Below, piece after piece: positions 33,790-42,480 of a stretch of 53,466 nt of DNA. Every line of letters begins with the position of its first letter. Positions within the stretch are counted from its first letter, which is position 1. The notes under the pieces were generated by a model. That model made no database searches. It was not told the origin of the DNA and saw nothing but the letters and a program-made list of their open reading frames with translations. The position numbers and the translations under genes are program-made. The stretch covers positions 1-53,466 of the forward strand of contig NZ_JMGA01000021.1 in assembly GCF_000765145.1 (NCBI RefSeq), written 5' to 3'. Source of the DNA: Desulfosporosinus sp. HMP52 (GTDB lineage: Bacteria; Bacillota; Desulfitobacteriia; Desulfitobacteriales; Desulfitobacteriaceae).

Positions 33790-35397
33790 GTGAGAAAGAA
33801 CCTTAGAGTTTTAGTAGCTCTACTGACCTGTGTGTTGCTCTTTGTTGTAGGATGTGGCGGCAGTAAGGATGCTGCAACTAAGCCTGAAGCCTCGGATGGT
33901 ACTAAACAGTTGATAATGGCCCTGGATCCTGATTATGAAACCTTTGATCCTGGTCTAGCCTATGAGGTATATGCTTTATTAGTCTTGCATCCCGTTTATG
34001 ATACCTTAATGCAGTTTGAGGATAATCTGGATGCCCCTATTGATGGTATTGCGGAAAGCCATGAGGTCAGCAAGGATGGTCTAACCTATACCTTTAAGCT
34101 GCATAAGGGAGTAAAGTTTGCCAGCGGCAATCCTCTCTCTTCTCAAGATGTTAAGTGGAGTGTGGAGAGATCCATTAACCTAAAAGGTAATGGTGCCTTC
34201 TTAACGGATGGAATTAAATCCATAGAAACTCCGGATCCGGACACCGTTGTTTTTAACCTGAAGGAGCAAGACGCATCCTTCTTAACTAAATTGACCTATA
34301 ATGCCTTTGGAGTTATTGACAGCAAATTGGCCATGGAGAATGGGGCAACCAATGCCCCAGACGCCAGCACCTCCGATAAGGCCAAACTGTGGTTTGATAC
34401 CCACTCTGCCGGATCAGGTCCTTACGTGATTGAATCTTATACGCCTAAAGTGGAAGTGGTCTTAGCTCGGAATAAGAATTATTGGGGAGAAGCTCCCTAT
34501 TACGATAAGGTTGTTCTAAAAGCAATTTCTGATCCCGGAACCCAATTGATGATGCTGGAAAAAGGGGATATTGATATTGCCTTTAATTTAGGACCTGAAC
34601 ATGTCAAACAAATCCAAGATAAGCCGGGGATTGAAATTAAGAAAGCCCAATCAATGACCCTAACCTTTTTATTGATGAACCGGGATCCTAAAATTGGCGG
34701 CCCGATTGCTAACCCGGATGTACAGAAAGCAATTCGCTTGGCTTTAGACTATCAAGGAATGCAGACAATAGCCGGTGAGGGTTCGATTACACCTGTAGCA
34801 CCCTTCCAAGTGGGATTTCTAGGAACTTTGCCTCCACGAGATCCCAAAACTGCTCAAGATATCGAGAAGGCAAAAGAGTTAATGAAAAAAGCCGGTTATG
34901 AAAAAGGATTTAAGACTACCTTGGAAGTAGCTACTTTGGCTGTTGAAGGTATGGATTTACCAACCTTGGCGCAAAAGATCCAGAACGATTTGCTGCAAAT
35001 AGGTATTGAAACAGAAATTAAAACCTCTGATATTATGGTGGCTCTCGATCCTTATCGTAAAGGTACCCAGGCTCTGTCCCTGTGGTATTGGGGTCCTGAC
35101 TATCCGGATCCGAACACCCAATTAGCGTTTTTACCCGGTAATCCAGTAGGTCTGCGTGCTAATTGGACAGCTGCAATGAATCCGAAATTAGTAGAATTGG
35201 GCAAGAAAGCTGCGGTAGAGGTAGATAAAGCTGCCCGAGTCAAGAACCTTGAAGATATTCAAAAAATAATGGACGAAGATAGTGCCTTTGATGTCTTGCT
35301 CCAGCATGCTCGTCATTACGCAACCCGTGATAACATTAAAGGAACCGACTATATTGATCTCTACAAAATAAATTTAAAAAATGTTTCAGCAAAATAG
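33790..35397 (+). CDS. Peptide ABC transporter substrate-binding lipoprotein (SBP family 5)
   Basis: A 535-residue lipoprotein. The signal peptide ends LLFVVGCGGS, placing the lipidated cysteine near residue 22. The body is SBP family 5: LDPDYETFDPGLAYEVYALL, the family signature region TYTFKLHKGVKFASGNPLSS, and SLWYWGPDYPDPN near the C-terminus. It binds peptides or a related ligand for the two permeases. GTG 33790 follows AAAGGGGAGG. A strong hairpin separates it from the permease genes. Confidence 0.93.
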   Translation: MRKNLRVLVALLTCVLLFVVGCGGSKDAATKPEASDGTKQLIMALDPDYETFDPGLAYEVYALLVLHPVYDTLMQFEDNLDAPIDGIAESHEVSKDGLTYTFKLHKGVKFASGNPLSSQDVKWSVERSINLKGNGAFLTDGIKSIETPDPDTVVFNLKEQDASFLTKLTYNAFGVIDSKLAMENGATNAPDASTSDKAKLWFDTHSAGSGPYVIESYTPKVEVVLARNKNYWGEAPYYDKVVLKAISDPGTQLMMLEKGDIDIAFNLGPEHVKQIQDKPGIEIKKAQSMTLTFLLMNRDPKIGGPIANPDVQKAIRLALDYQGMQTIAGEGSITPVAPFQVGFLGTLPPRDPKTAQDIEKAKELMKKAGYEKGFKTTLEVATLAVEGMDLPTLAQKIQNDLLQIGIETEIKTSDIMVALDPYRKGTQALSLWYWGPDYPDPNTQLAFLPGNPVGLRANWTAAMNPKLVELGKKAAVEVDKAARVKNLEDIQKIMDEDSAFDVLLQHARHYATRDNIKGTDYIDLYKINLKNVSAK

Positions 35398-35404
35398 TAA
35401 CCTA

Positions 35405-35434
35405 GAGGGCAGATGCGTTTCAGCATCTGCCCTC
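35405..35434 (+). terminator. Intercistronic hairpin after the peptide-binding protein gene
   Basis: A perfect 12-bp stem GAGGGCAGATGC/GCATCTGCCCTC with a 6-base loop lies seven bases after the stop. There is no U tract, so it likely stabilises the upstream message or attenuates rather than fully terminates, as with the hairpin after livJ. Confidence 0.65.
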
Positions 35435-35480
35435 CCTAGAAGTTAGTTTGATTGAACAGGCCTGAAGGGGGTGAATATCG

Positions 35481-36500
35481 TTGGGACTTCTTAAGTATAT
35501 AGCAAGAAGATTGTTTTTCTTAGTGTTTCTGGTTATAGGAGTTTCGCTGGTTGTCTTTGTCATTTCTCACTCAGTGCCCAGTGACCCTGTTTTGGCCAAT
35601 TTAAGTCAGAGAAATATTGATAACCCAGAAATGGTGGAGGCTTTTAAAGCCAAGTGGGGGATGGATAAACCCTTATACACTCAATATTTTATTTATGTCG
35701 GTAATTTGGTTCAGGGAGATTTAGGTACCTCTATCAGAACCCAGCGTCCGGTACTGGATGATTTGAAAGACTATTTTCCAGCTACTATTGAATTAGCTAT
35801 TTTCTCAATTATTATTGCCATTGTTTTTGGTATGCTATTTGGAATAATTTCGGCCATTAAGCGCAACAGCGCAATGGATCAACTGATTAGGGGTATTTCT
35901 GTTTTAGGAGTATCTGTCCCTAGTTTTTGGTTGGGACTTATGTTCTTACTGCTGTTTTATGTACATTTTGGGATAGCCCCAGGCCCCGGGCGAATAAGTC
36001 CATATCTGAAACCACCCGTTGAAGTGACTCACCTTTATGTTATTGACGCTCTTCTGGCGGGAAATTGGAGTCTGGCCAGGGATGCTTTATGGCATTTGCT
36101 TTTACCCGGGTTGGTCTTGGGTTCTTTTACTATGGGCTTGATTACCCGTACAACTCGCTCCAGTCTGCTGGAAGTTATGTCCTTAGATTTCATTCGTACG
36201 GCTAGGGCAAAAGGTCTGACGGAAAAAATGATCATAATGCGTCATGCCTTGGGAAATGCTTTAATTCCTGTTGTTACTGTTATTGGTATAGGGTTTGGCA
36301 ACCTTTTGGGAGGTATGGTGTTAGTAGAAACGATATTTGCCTGGCCTGGTATCGGGCAATATGCCTATAAGGCAGCAGGGAATTTGGATTTTCCTGCTAT
36401 CATCGGGGTATCAATCTTGATTTCCATTAACTATGTTGTGATTAATTTGCTCGTCGACATTCTTTATGGAATTCTTGACCCCAGAGTGAGGTATCATTAA
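35481..36500 (+). CDS. Peptide ABC transporter permease (DppB/OppB-like)
   Basis: A 339-residue permease with six membrane segments. It has the DppB opening (IARRLFFLVFLVIGVSLVVF), the loop WGMDKPLYTQYF and the ATPase-contact motif RTARAKGLTEKMIIMRHALG. TTG 35481 is the likely start with AAGGGGG about nine bases upstream; an in-frame GTG at 35472 lies too close to that site. The DppC partner begins two bases after it. Confidence 0.93.
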   Translation: MGLLKYIARRLFFLVFLVIGVSLVVFVISHSVPSDPVLANLSQRNIDNPEMVEAFKAKWGMDKPLYTQYFIYVGNLVQGDLGTSIRTQRPVLDDLKDYFPATIELAIFSIIIAIVFGMLFGIISAIKRNSAMDQLIRGISVLGVSVPSFWLGLMFLLLFYVHFGIAPGPGRISPYLKPPVEVTHLYVIDALLAGNWSLARDALWHLLLPGLVLGSFTMGLITRTTRSSLLEVMSLDFIRTARAKGLTEKMIIMRHALGNALIPVVTVIGIGFGNLLGGMVLVETIFAWPGIGQYAYKAAGNLDFPAIIGVSILISINYVVINLLVDILYGILDPRVRYH

Positions 36501-36501
36501 T

Positions 36502-37329
36502 ATGCTGCTGCGAATCATGAAAAACAACTTTCTGTTTTCGATAGGTATAATCGTATGTTCCTTGTGGATTGTAATTGCTCTGATGGCTCCTTTGATTACC
36601 CCTTATAGCTATTTGGCCCAAGATCTGGCCCATCGTTTTCAAGCTCCCAGCAGTCTTCATTGGTTTGGAACGGACAGCATCGGACGAGACGTTTTTAGCC
36701 GTGTATTGATGGGCAGTCGCATCTCTCTGATTGCCGGACTGGCTACTATTATCCTGGCATCCATTGTTGGAATGATTTATGGCGGTATTGCCGGCTATAT
36801 TGGTGGACTAGCCGATGAAATCATGATGAGAATCTCAGAAATGGTTATGGCCTTTCCTGGAATTATTTTAGCTATGACCATTGCTGCTGCTTTAGGCCCC
36901 AGCCTGTATAATACTTTGTTGGCAATGGTGATCATTTGGTGGCCTAACTATGCTCGAGTAATGCGCAGTATGGTTATCGCCAACAAAGAGAATGAATATG
37001 TTGAAGCGGCAAAATCCCTGGGTGCCTCCCATTTTAGAATATTTTTCAATGAGATTTTGCCTAATAGTGTTGGCCCGGTCTTAGTCTTAGCTACCCTGGA
37101 TTTTGGTAATGCAATTCTTCTTTTTTCGGGTTTGAGCTTTTTAGGGTTAGGTTCTCCACCCCCCACTCCGGAATGGGGAGCAATGGTTGCAGACGGGGTA
37201 TTGAATTTTAACTATTGGTGGATTGGGACTTTTCCTGGCTTAGCGATTCTGACCATGGCTGTTGGAACGAATTTCATAGGGGACAGCTTAAGAGACTTTC
37301 TGGATCCTAGGTTGAGAAAGGAGCTTTAG
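36502..37329 (+). CDS. Peptide ABC transporter permease (DppC/OppC-like)
   Basis: A 275-residue permease with the DppC marker HWFGTDSIGRDVFSRVLMGS and the loop motif EAAKSLGASHFRIFFNEILP, followed by SGLSFLGLGSPPPTPEWGAM. It completes the oligopeptide importer (gene order D, F, A, B, C). A clear terminator follows 33 bases downstream. Confidence 0.94.
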   Translation: MLLRIMKNNFLFSIGIIVCSLWIVIALMAPLITPYSYLAQDLAHRFQAPSSLHWFGTDSIGRDVFSRVLMGSRISLIAGLATIILASIVGMIYGGIAGYIGGLADEIMMRISEMVMAFPGIILAMTIAAALGPSLYNTLLAMVIIWWPNYARVMRSMVIANKENEYVEAAKSLGASHFRIFFNEILPNSVGPVLVLATLDFGNAILLFSGLSFLGLGSPPPTPEWGAMVADGVLNFNYWWIGTFPGLAILTMAVGTNFIGDSLRDFLDPRLRKEL

Positions 37330-37362
37330 CCCCTATAGGAAGTCGTTGTCAGGAGTTGAGGA

Positions 37363-37409
37363 GAGTGTAAAATTAACGACGGAGATGGTTAATTTTACAC
37401 TCTTTTTAT
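37363..37409 (+). terminator. Terminator of the oligopeptide transporter operon
   Basis: A perfect 15-bp stem GAGTGTAAAATTAAC/GTTAATTTTACACTC with a 10-base loop, followed by TTTTTATT. Confidence 0.9.
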
Positions 37410-37589
37410 TAGGTTCTTACCCTATGAGGTACCAAATCCAAATAAAAGTAATATATAGAAGGAAATTCGGTTTTTATCGCTGAATTGAGAGAAATTACAA
37501 GTTTAAGTATATTATTTGGCTAAATTGTGTGATATATTAGGCATAAAGACCTATTGGCATAGCACTTAGGTCATAAAAATATCGTAATT

Positions 37590-37672
37590 CTGCGATAATG
37601 GCAAACTCAGTGAGAGCTGGGGACGCAAAGCCACGGGTCTTACACGTGTGTGAAGACAGCCGGGTTATCGAA
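37590..37672 (+). promoter_or_regulatory. c-di-GMP-I (GEMM) riboswitch
   Basis: The P1 helix pairs CGATAA (37593-37598) with TTATCG (37665-37670). Inside are the class hallmarks GGCAAAC, the conserved GGGGACGCAAAGCCACGGG core, and the P3 arm GTCTTACAC/GTGTGAAGAC. A terminator-type hairpin follows at 37687, then an HD-GYP gene at 37732, which is a c-di-GMP-degrading type of enzyme. Whether ligand binding turns expression on or off is not resolved by eye. With the two terminators it explains most of the 402-base gap 37330-37731. Confidence 0.93.
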
Positions 37673-37686
37673 TAGATGAAAGGTTT

Positions 37687-37711
37687 CGCTGAATTATTTC
37701 AGCGTTTTTTT
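37687..37711 (+). terminator. Riboswitch expression-platform terminator
   Basis: CGCTGAA/TTCAGCG with a 4-base loop and seven Ts, 15 bases after the riboswitch P1 helix and 20 bases before the HD-GYP start codon. Confidence 0.85.
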
Positions 37712-37731
37712 GTTTTTAGGAGGAATTGGTT

Positions 37732-38814
37732 TTGATAACTTATTTAGAACCTTTATCAACTACGATATTCCAAATTGGAGAGCTTTCTTCCCTTGATTTG
37801 TTTGATAAACAAGGAATACTTTTGTTGTCTAAAGGCAAGCCCATTACACCAAATATTCTAGAACTTCTCCAGAAACGCAAGATCTATACCTTAAAATATG
37901 AGCTGAATAAATCTCAAGGCTGTAATAAAACCTACAAATTTGATGAATCTGAATACCAGGATATAGTAGGTAAACTAAGGGAAGTAATTGAGGATATGTG
38001 TTTGTTTAGTGTCGATCATTTGCATAAGACCTTATCTGTTGTAGACAAAATTATCCATGAACTTGAAGGAGCCGATCAAGTATACATAGATCTAAATAAG
38101 TTTCGTCAGTTTGATGACGATACCTACATACACTCCGTAAATGTTGCAATTTTGGCAACACTTATTGGCTTGCAAATGGGTTTTACCGGACAAACCCTAA
38201 GAGATTTAACCCTAGGAGCTTTATTACATGATATCGGAAAAGGCTCAATACCTTCCGAGATTCTTAACAAGCCCTCAGAATTGACGTCTAAGGAATTGGA
38301 GATCATCAAGAAGCATCCCCTTATCGGAGAGGAGATGCTTAAAGAGGCTAATTTATCCGCTGAGGTGCTTTCAATTATTAGACACCACCATGAGCGCTGG
38401 AATGGCAATGGTTATCCCGATGGAGTAAGTCAGCAGGCCATTACCTTAAGTGCACAACTAGTTGCTGTTTCTGATGTCTTTGATGCTCTGATTGGTGATC
38501 GCCCCTATAGAAAAGGGCTGCCTCCCTATTATGCCTTAGAATTAATCATTGCCGGTTCAGGTGAAGAATTTAATGATAATATAGTAAAAAGCTTTCTTCA
38601 ATGTTTAGTACTTTATCCCCAAGGCTCAATAGTCACCTTAAACACCGGAGAGGTGGGCACAGTAATCAAGGTTCAAAAGAACTACCCCAGTCGTCCGATC
38701 ATTAAAATCTTGTTTGATAAGTATGGCAATTTCATAGATAGCGATAGGACATGTGATTTAGCAAATGATTTGACAAAGTTTATTGCATCGATAGATTTCA
38801 GGTATGTTCCATGA
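37732..38814 (+). CDS. HD-GYP domain protein, probable c-di-GMP phosphodiesterase
   Basis: A 360-residue cytosolic protein. The N-terminal 100 residues form an unassigned domain containing GILLLSKGKPITPNILELL, often seen before HD-GYP domains. The catalytic domain has H166-D167 in LHDIGKGSIP, then KHPLIGEEML and the name-giving RHHHERWNGNGYPDG, then VAVSDVFDALIGDRPYRKG. It should hydrolyse c-di-GMP. TTG 37732 is chosen because AGGAGG lies eight bases upstream; TTG 37726 is too near. Its message starts with a c-di-GMP riboswitch, which implies feedback. Confidence 0.93.
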   Translation: MITYLEPLSTTIFQIGELSSLDLFDKQGILLLSKGKPITPNILELLQKRKIYTLKYELNKSQGCNKTYKFDESEYQDIVGKLREVIEDMCLFSVDHLHKTLSVVDKIIHELEGADQVYIDLNKFRQFDDDTYIHSVNVAILATLIGLQMGFTGQTLRDLTLGALLHDIGKGSIPSEILNKPSELTSKELEIIKKHPLIGEEMLKEANLSAEVLSIIRHHHERWNGNGYPDGVSQQAITLSAQLVAVSDVFDALIGDRPYRKGLPPYYALELIIAGSGEEFNDNIVKSFLQCLVLYPQGSIVTLNTGEVGTVIKVQKNYPSRPIIKILFDKYGNFIDSDRTCDLANDLTKFIASIDFRYVP

Positions 38815-38885
38815 CTCTTAGGTCAGCAGAATTAGCATAGCTAGAAAGAGCAGGAAAGCTCGAATTCTAGGGTGAATTGAGTAAT

Positions 38886-38930
38886 AAAGTGAGGCTATTG
38901 GTTTTATAATCCAGTAGCCTCACTTTCATT
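38886..38930. terminator. Bidirectional terminator between convergent genes
   Basis: A 16-base stem with one mismatch, left arm AAAGTGAGGCTA and right arm TAGCCTCACTTT, lies between the HD-GYP gene and the acyl-CoA dehydrogenase gene on the other strand. Confidence 0.8.
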
Positions 38931-38974
38931 TTCGCCAGGAGTTCCTTTAATTGTTTCCGAACCAAAATGAAGTC

Positions 38975-40114
38975 TTAAAACAACCGTTTGGCAATGGTGA
39001 TTTTTTCGATCTCTTTGGCACCTTCGTAAATTTCTAATATTTTAGCGTCGCGATAAAAACGTTGAATATCATATTCATCGATATAACCGTAGCCTCCATG
39101 CATTTGTAAAGCTTTGTCAGTAACCCAGACTGCGGTTTCCCCGGAATAAAATTTGGCCATGGCATTAAGGGCGGGATCCAGCTGTCCATTATCCGCCTTC
39201 CAAGCGGCCTTATAAATTATGTTGCGGGCTAATTCTATCCGGGTTGCCATCTCAGCCAGTTGGAACTGAATGGCTTGGTTGGCAGCCAGAGGGACACCAA
39301 AGGTTTTGCGTTCTTGAACATATTTCAAGGCTAAATCTAAGGCCCCTTGAGCTAAACCAAGCCCTTGAGAGGCAACCATAATGCGGGTCTGATCAAAGAA
39401 GTGCATTAGTTGGTAAAAGCCATTACCTTCTTTACCGACAAGATTGGCTTGAGGAACTCGGACATCTTCGAAGGTGATTTCAGCTGTATCCGAGGCTCGA
39501 ATTCCCATCTTGCCGTGGATTTTCATCCGCGTAATCCCTGGGCTGTTGGCATCAACAATTATTAAGCTGTGGCGCTGAGTTTTTTTCGGTGAATCAGGGT
39601 TTGTGACGCATAGTGCCACCATATAGTCGCAAATTGTTCCGTTGGTAATAAAGGTTTTGCTGCCATTAATGATATAGTCTGAGCCATCCTTAACGGCTCG
39701 AGTTGAGGTTCCCGCCACATCGCTCCCGGCGTTTGGCTCGGTATAGGCCCCGGCGAAAATTGCCTTCCCGGCAGGAAGTAAGGGGAGATAGGTTTTTTTC
39801 TGCTCTTCGCTGCCATAATTTATAATGTTTTCTGCACCGAAAGTTGCTGCAACCGCGGCTAGGCCAAGGCCTAAATCTATCCGAGATAGTTGTTCTGTGA
39901 TCAAAGCTGTTTCCATCCAGCCTCCTCCGGGGCCGCCATATTCCTCAGGTATAGCAATTCCCACCAGCCCGGCTTCACAAGCCTTTTGCCAGATTTCCCG
40001 AGGGTATTTTTCCTCGCGATCACATTCTTGGGCGAAGGGTGGAAATTCTTTCAGAGCAAATTTGTAGGCGAGGCTTTGAAAGGCTTGTTGTTCTTCAGAT
40101 AGTTCAAAATCCAC
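38975..40114 (-). CDS. Acyl-CoA dehydrogenase
   Basis: A 379-residue FAD enzyme that introduces the alpha-beta double bond in acyl-CoA. The FAD/substrate signature AYTEPNAGSDVAGTSTRA and the C-terminal QMHGGYGYIDEYDIQRFYRD are present; the catalytic glutamate is in EIYEGAKEIEKITIAKRLF. GTG 40114 follows AGGAGG by eight bases. It is transcribed away from the thiolase operon, from its own exact sigma-54 promoter at 40145-40160. The natural acyl substrate is unknown. Confidence 0.95.
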   Translation of the reverse strand: MDFELSEEQQAFQSLAYKFALKEFPPFAQECDREEKYPREIWQKACEAGLVGIAIPEEYGGPGGGWMETALITEQLSRIDLGLGLAAVAATFGAENIINYGSEEQKKTYLPLLPAGKAIFAGAYTEPNAGSDVAGTSTRAVKDGSDYIINGSKTFITNGTICDYMVALCVTNPDSPKKTQRHSLIIVDANSPGITRMKIHGKMGIRASDTAEITFEDVRVPQANLVGKEGNGFYQLMHFFDQTRIMVASQGLGLAQGALDLALKYVQERKTFGVPLAANQAIQFQLAEMATRIELARNIIYKAAWKADNGQLDPALNAMAKFYSGETAVWVTDKALQMHGGYGYIDEYDIQRFYRDAKILEIYEGAKEIEKITIAKRLF

Positions 40115-40144
40115 GTGATTGACCTCCTTTTCTTTTCAGAATAT

Positions 40145-40160
40145 TGCAATTTTAATGCCA
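40145..40160 (-). promoter_or_regulatory. Sigma-54 promoter of the acyl-CoA dehydrogenase gene
   Basis: On the minus strand the sequence reads TGGCATTAAAATTGCA, an exact TGGCAY-N5-TTGCA element. Transcription would begin near 40133, about 20 bases before the GTG start. Confidence 0.85.
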
Positions 40161-40223
40161 GTATGCCTAAGCGCTATTTCCCTGATTTCTGAATGAATAA
40201 TTCCCAATCAAGGTGTGCAGTGT

Positions 40224-40252
40224 GTTGTCAACTGTCCGTCATTCAGGACAAC
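40224..40252. promoter_or_regulatory. Dyad between divergent sigma-54 promoters, candidate shared enhancer
   Basis: GTTGTC (40224-40229) and GACAAC (40247-40252) form a dyad centred at 40238, with an alternative inner pair GTCC/GGAC. The centre lies about 85-97 bases from each of the two opposed -24/-12 elements, a usual distance for an activator site. The rest of the 340-base gap 40115-40454 shows no gene. Confidence 0.45.
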
Positions 40253-40326
40253 TGCGAATTGGCAAAGGACAAGGGGCAAGCTGATAGAGTTAGTCGTTCA
40301 CTTGAAATAAGGGCTTTGATCTTGAT

Positions 40327-40342
40327 TGGCACAGTAATTGCA
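40327..40342 (+). promoter_or_regulatory. Sigma-54 promoter of the thiolase operon
   Basis: TGGCACAGTAATTGCA matches the consensus exactly with correct spacing. Transcription would start near 40354, leaving a leader of about 100 bases before the thiolase start. Confidence 0.88.
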
Positions 40343-40454
40343 GTGTTCAGCACGTTAATAACAGAAAATTCAAATATATTATATTTAAGATGTTTGCTCC
40401 ACGTTAAAGAATAGGGACGAGAGGACACAGTGAATAAGAAGGGTGGTAAAAACA

Positions 40455-41606
40455 GTGAGAGAAGCAGTGATCATTGAAGCGGTGAGAACCCCCATAGGTC
40501 GAAGAAAGGGATTATTGAGCAGCCTTCGTTCGGAGGATTTGGCAGGTATGGTGTTGAGAGAAGTTGTGAAGCGGGCAGGAGTGGATTCGGCTTTAGTCGA
40601 GGATGTGGTTATGGGCTGTGTCACTCAAGTTGGGGAGCAAGGTTTTTGTATCGGAAGGCAGGCAGCATTGATTGCTGATTATCCCTTACATGTACCCGGG
40701 GTGACAATTGATCGTCAGTGTGGTTCGAGTCAACAGGCTGTCCATTTTGCTGCTCAAGCAATTTTAGCGGGAGATATGGATATTGTTGTGGCAGCAGGTG
40801 TGGAAAATATGTCGCGAGTTCCTATGGGCTCTAATGTTAAAGGGACGAATCTATCCCAAGAGCTTACCTCGCGCTATGAGATTATTAATCAAGGTCTCTC
40901 TACGGAACGAATTGCCCAAAAATGGGGGATTAGCCGCCAACAAATGGATGAGTTTTCTTTAGAAAGCCATAGCAAGGCAGTTATGGCCCAAGAAGCAGGC
41001 CGGTTTGAGCGGGAGATAATGCCTGTCAAAGTGCTTTTACCTGATGGCAGCGAGAAGATCTTTAACACAGATGAGGGCCCTAGGCGGGATACAAGCTTAG
41101 AGAAACTGGCCGGTTTGAAATCTCCTTTTTTAGAAAATGGGCAAGTTACCGCCGGCAATGCCAGCCAGATTTCAGATGGAGCAGCAGCAGTACTTGTCAT
41201 GTCTCGGGAAAAAGCTTTGGAGTTAGGCCTAAAGCCTCGTTTCAGGATTTTGGCCAGAAGTGTGGTAGGATCCGATCCGACTCTAATGCTGACAGGCCCC
41301 ATTCCGGCTACAGCAAAGGTACTAGCCAAAGCCGGTCTCAGCCTCTCGGACATTGATATCTTCGAGGTAAATGAAGCATTTGCTGCAATTCCTTTAGCTT
41401 GGCTGATAGACACGGGAGCTAATCCGCAGAAACTTAATCCCAATGGAGGAGCTATCGCCCTAGGTCATCCACTGGGAGCCAGCGGAGCACGCCTTATGAC
41501 CACCTTGATCCACGAACTGGAACGAACAGGGGGACGCTATGGGCTACAGACCATGTGTGAGGGACATGGTATGGCCAATGCCACAATTATTGAGCGATTA
41601 GATTGA
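40455..41606 (+). CDS. Thiolase (acetyl-CoA acyltransferase family)
   Basis: A 383-residue thiolase. The acyl-accepting cysteine is C89 in DRQCGSSQQAVHFAA, the histidine is in GGAIALGHPLGASGARL, and the second cysteine is in MCEGHGMANATII. That last motif departs from the usual CxGxGxG by having H and M, which is within family variation. It cleaves 3-ketoacyl-CoA or runs in reverse. GTG 40455 gives the family-typical start REAVIIEAVRTPIGR, with GAAGGG upstream; an in-frame GTG 12 bases earlier is less likely. Confidence 0.94.
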   Translation: MREAVIIEAVRTPIGRRKGLLSSLRSEDLAGMVLREVVKRAGVDSALVEDVVMGCVTQVGEQGFCIGRQAALIADYPLHVPGVTIDRQCGSSQQAVHFAAQAILAGDMDIVVAAGVENMSRVPMGSNVKGTNLSQELTSRYEIINQGLSTERIAQKWGISRQQMDEFSLESHSKAVMAQEAGRFEREIMPVKVLLPDGSEKIFNTDEGPRRDTSLEKLAGLKSPFLENGQVTAGNASQISDGAAAVLVMSREKALELGLKPRFRILARSVVGSDPTLMLTGPIPATAKVLAKAGLSLSDIDIFEVNEAFAAIPLAWLIDTGANPQKLNPNGGAIALGHPLGASGARLMTTLIHELERTGGRYGLQTMCEGHGMANATIIERLD

Positions 41607-41641
41607 GGTTTTGATAAAGAATAAAGGAAGGTGAGTTATTT

Positions 41642-42409
41642 ATGAATATGAAACAAGTTGTGGCTTTTGTCACGGGAGGTGCTTCCGGCCTAGGTGAAGC
41701 AACAGTTCGACGAGTTGTCAATGATGGAGGCAAGGCTATGATTCTCGACCTTGCGGAAGAGCGAGGAGAAAAGTTGGCCTCTGAATTGGGGGGCAATGCT
41801 CTATTTCAGAAAATGGATGTCAGCAATCCTGAGAGTGTGGAAATGGCCTTGGCTAAGACTGTTGAGATGTTTGGCTCCATAAATGTCGTGGTAAATTGTG
41901 CAGGAATTGCAACTGCTGAAAAGGTCATCAGTAAGAGGGGAACTCATACTTTAGAAAGTTTCGCTAAAACTCTGCAGGTAAATTTGATAGGAAGCTTTAA
42001 TGTCATTCGGCTGGCTGCGGCCCAGATGGTAGGCAATGAACCTAACCCAGGGGGGGAGAGGGGTGTGATGATCTGCACGGCTTCCGTAGCCGCCTATGAA
42101 GGACAAATCGGGCAGGCTGCTTACAGTGCTTCGAAGGGAGGAATTGTTGGAATGACCTTGCCCATAGCCCGAGAAATGGCTGCTCATGGTATTCGTGTCA
42201 TGACCATTGCTCCGGGTCTTTTTGAAACTCCCATGTTTGATTCTTTGCCCGAGGATGCGCGAAAATCCCTGGGTTCCATGATCCCCTTCCCCTCTAGATT
42301 AGGCTATCCTGAAGAATATGCACTCCTGGTGCGAAGCATCTTGGAGAATCCGATGCTCAATGGGACGACGATTCGTCTGGACGGAGCTATACGCATGCAG
42401 CCTAAATAG
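41642..42409 (+). CDS. Short-chain dehydrogenase, 3-hydroxyacyl-CoA dehydrogenase type II (HSD17B10-like)
   Basis: A 255-residue SDR. The NAD site is [16 protein letters not shown] with the adenosine-binding aspartate in ILDLAEE; the catalytic residues are S and Y-K in [10 protein letters not shown]. The C-terminal segment [17 protein letters not shown] with [13 protein letters not shown] is the mark of the HSD17B10 branch, which oxidises 3-hydroxyacyl-CoA, including 2-methyl-3-hydroxybutyryl-CoA of isoleucine breakdown. ATG 41642 follows GGAAGGTGAG. It sits between the thiolase and the second acyl-CoA dehydrogenase. Confidence 0.93.
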   Translation: MNMKQVVAFVTGGASGLGEATVRRVVNDGGKAMILDLAEERGEKLASELGGNALFQKMDVSNPESVEMALAKTVEMFGSINVVVNCAGIATAEKVISKRGTHTLESFAKTLQVNLIGSFNVIRLAAAQMVGNEPNPGGERGVMICTASVAAYEGQIGQAAYSASKGGIVGMTLPIAREMAAHGIRVMTIAPGLFETPMFDSLPEDARKSLGSMIPFPSRLGYPEEYALLVRSILENPMLNGTTIRLDGAIRMQPK

Positions 42410-42432
42410 ATATATGGAACTTCTTTTCAGAG

Positions 42433-42456
42433 AAAGAGCTAATAGGCTCTTTTAGG
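42433..42456 (+). terminator. Weak intercistronic hairpin
   Basis: AAAGAGC/GCTCTTT with a 6-base loop and only a short T run, between the SDR and acyl-CoA dehydrogenase genes. It may reduce read-through but probably does not end the operon. Confidence 0.4.
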
Positions 42457-42480
42457 AGCGAAGTGAGGAGTGGAGAATAG

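Noticed and set aside
40193-40414. Open frame of 73 codons between the divergent acyl-CoA genes
   Set aside because: It covers the dyad and the plus-strand sigma-54 promoter, lacks a good start site and shows no protein-like pattern.
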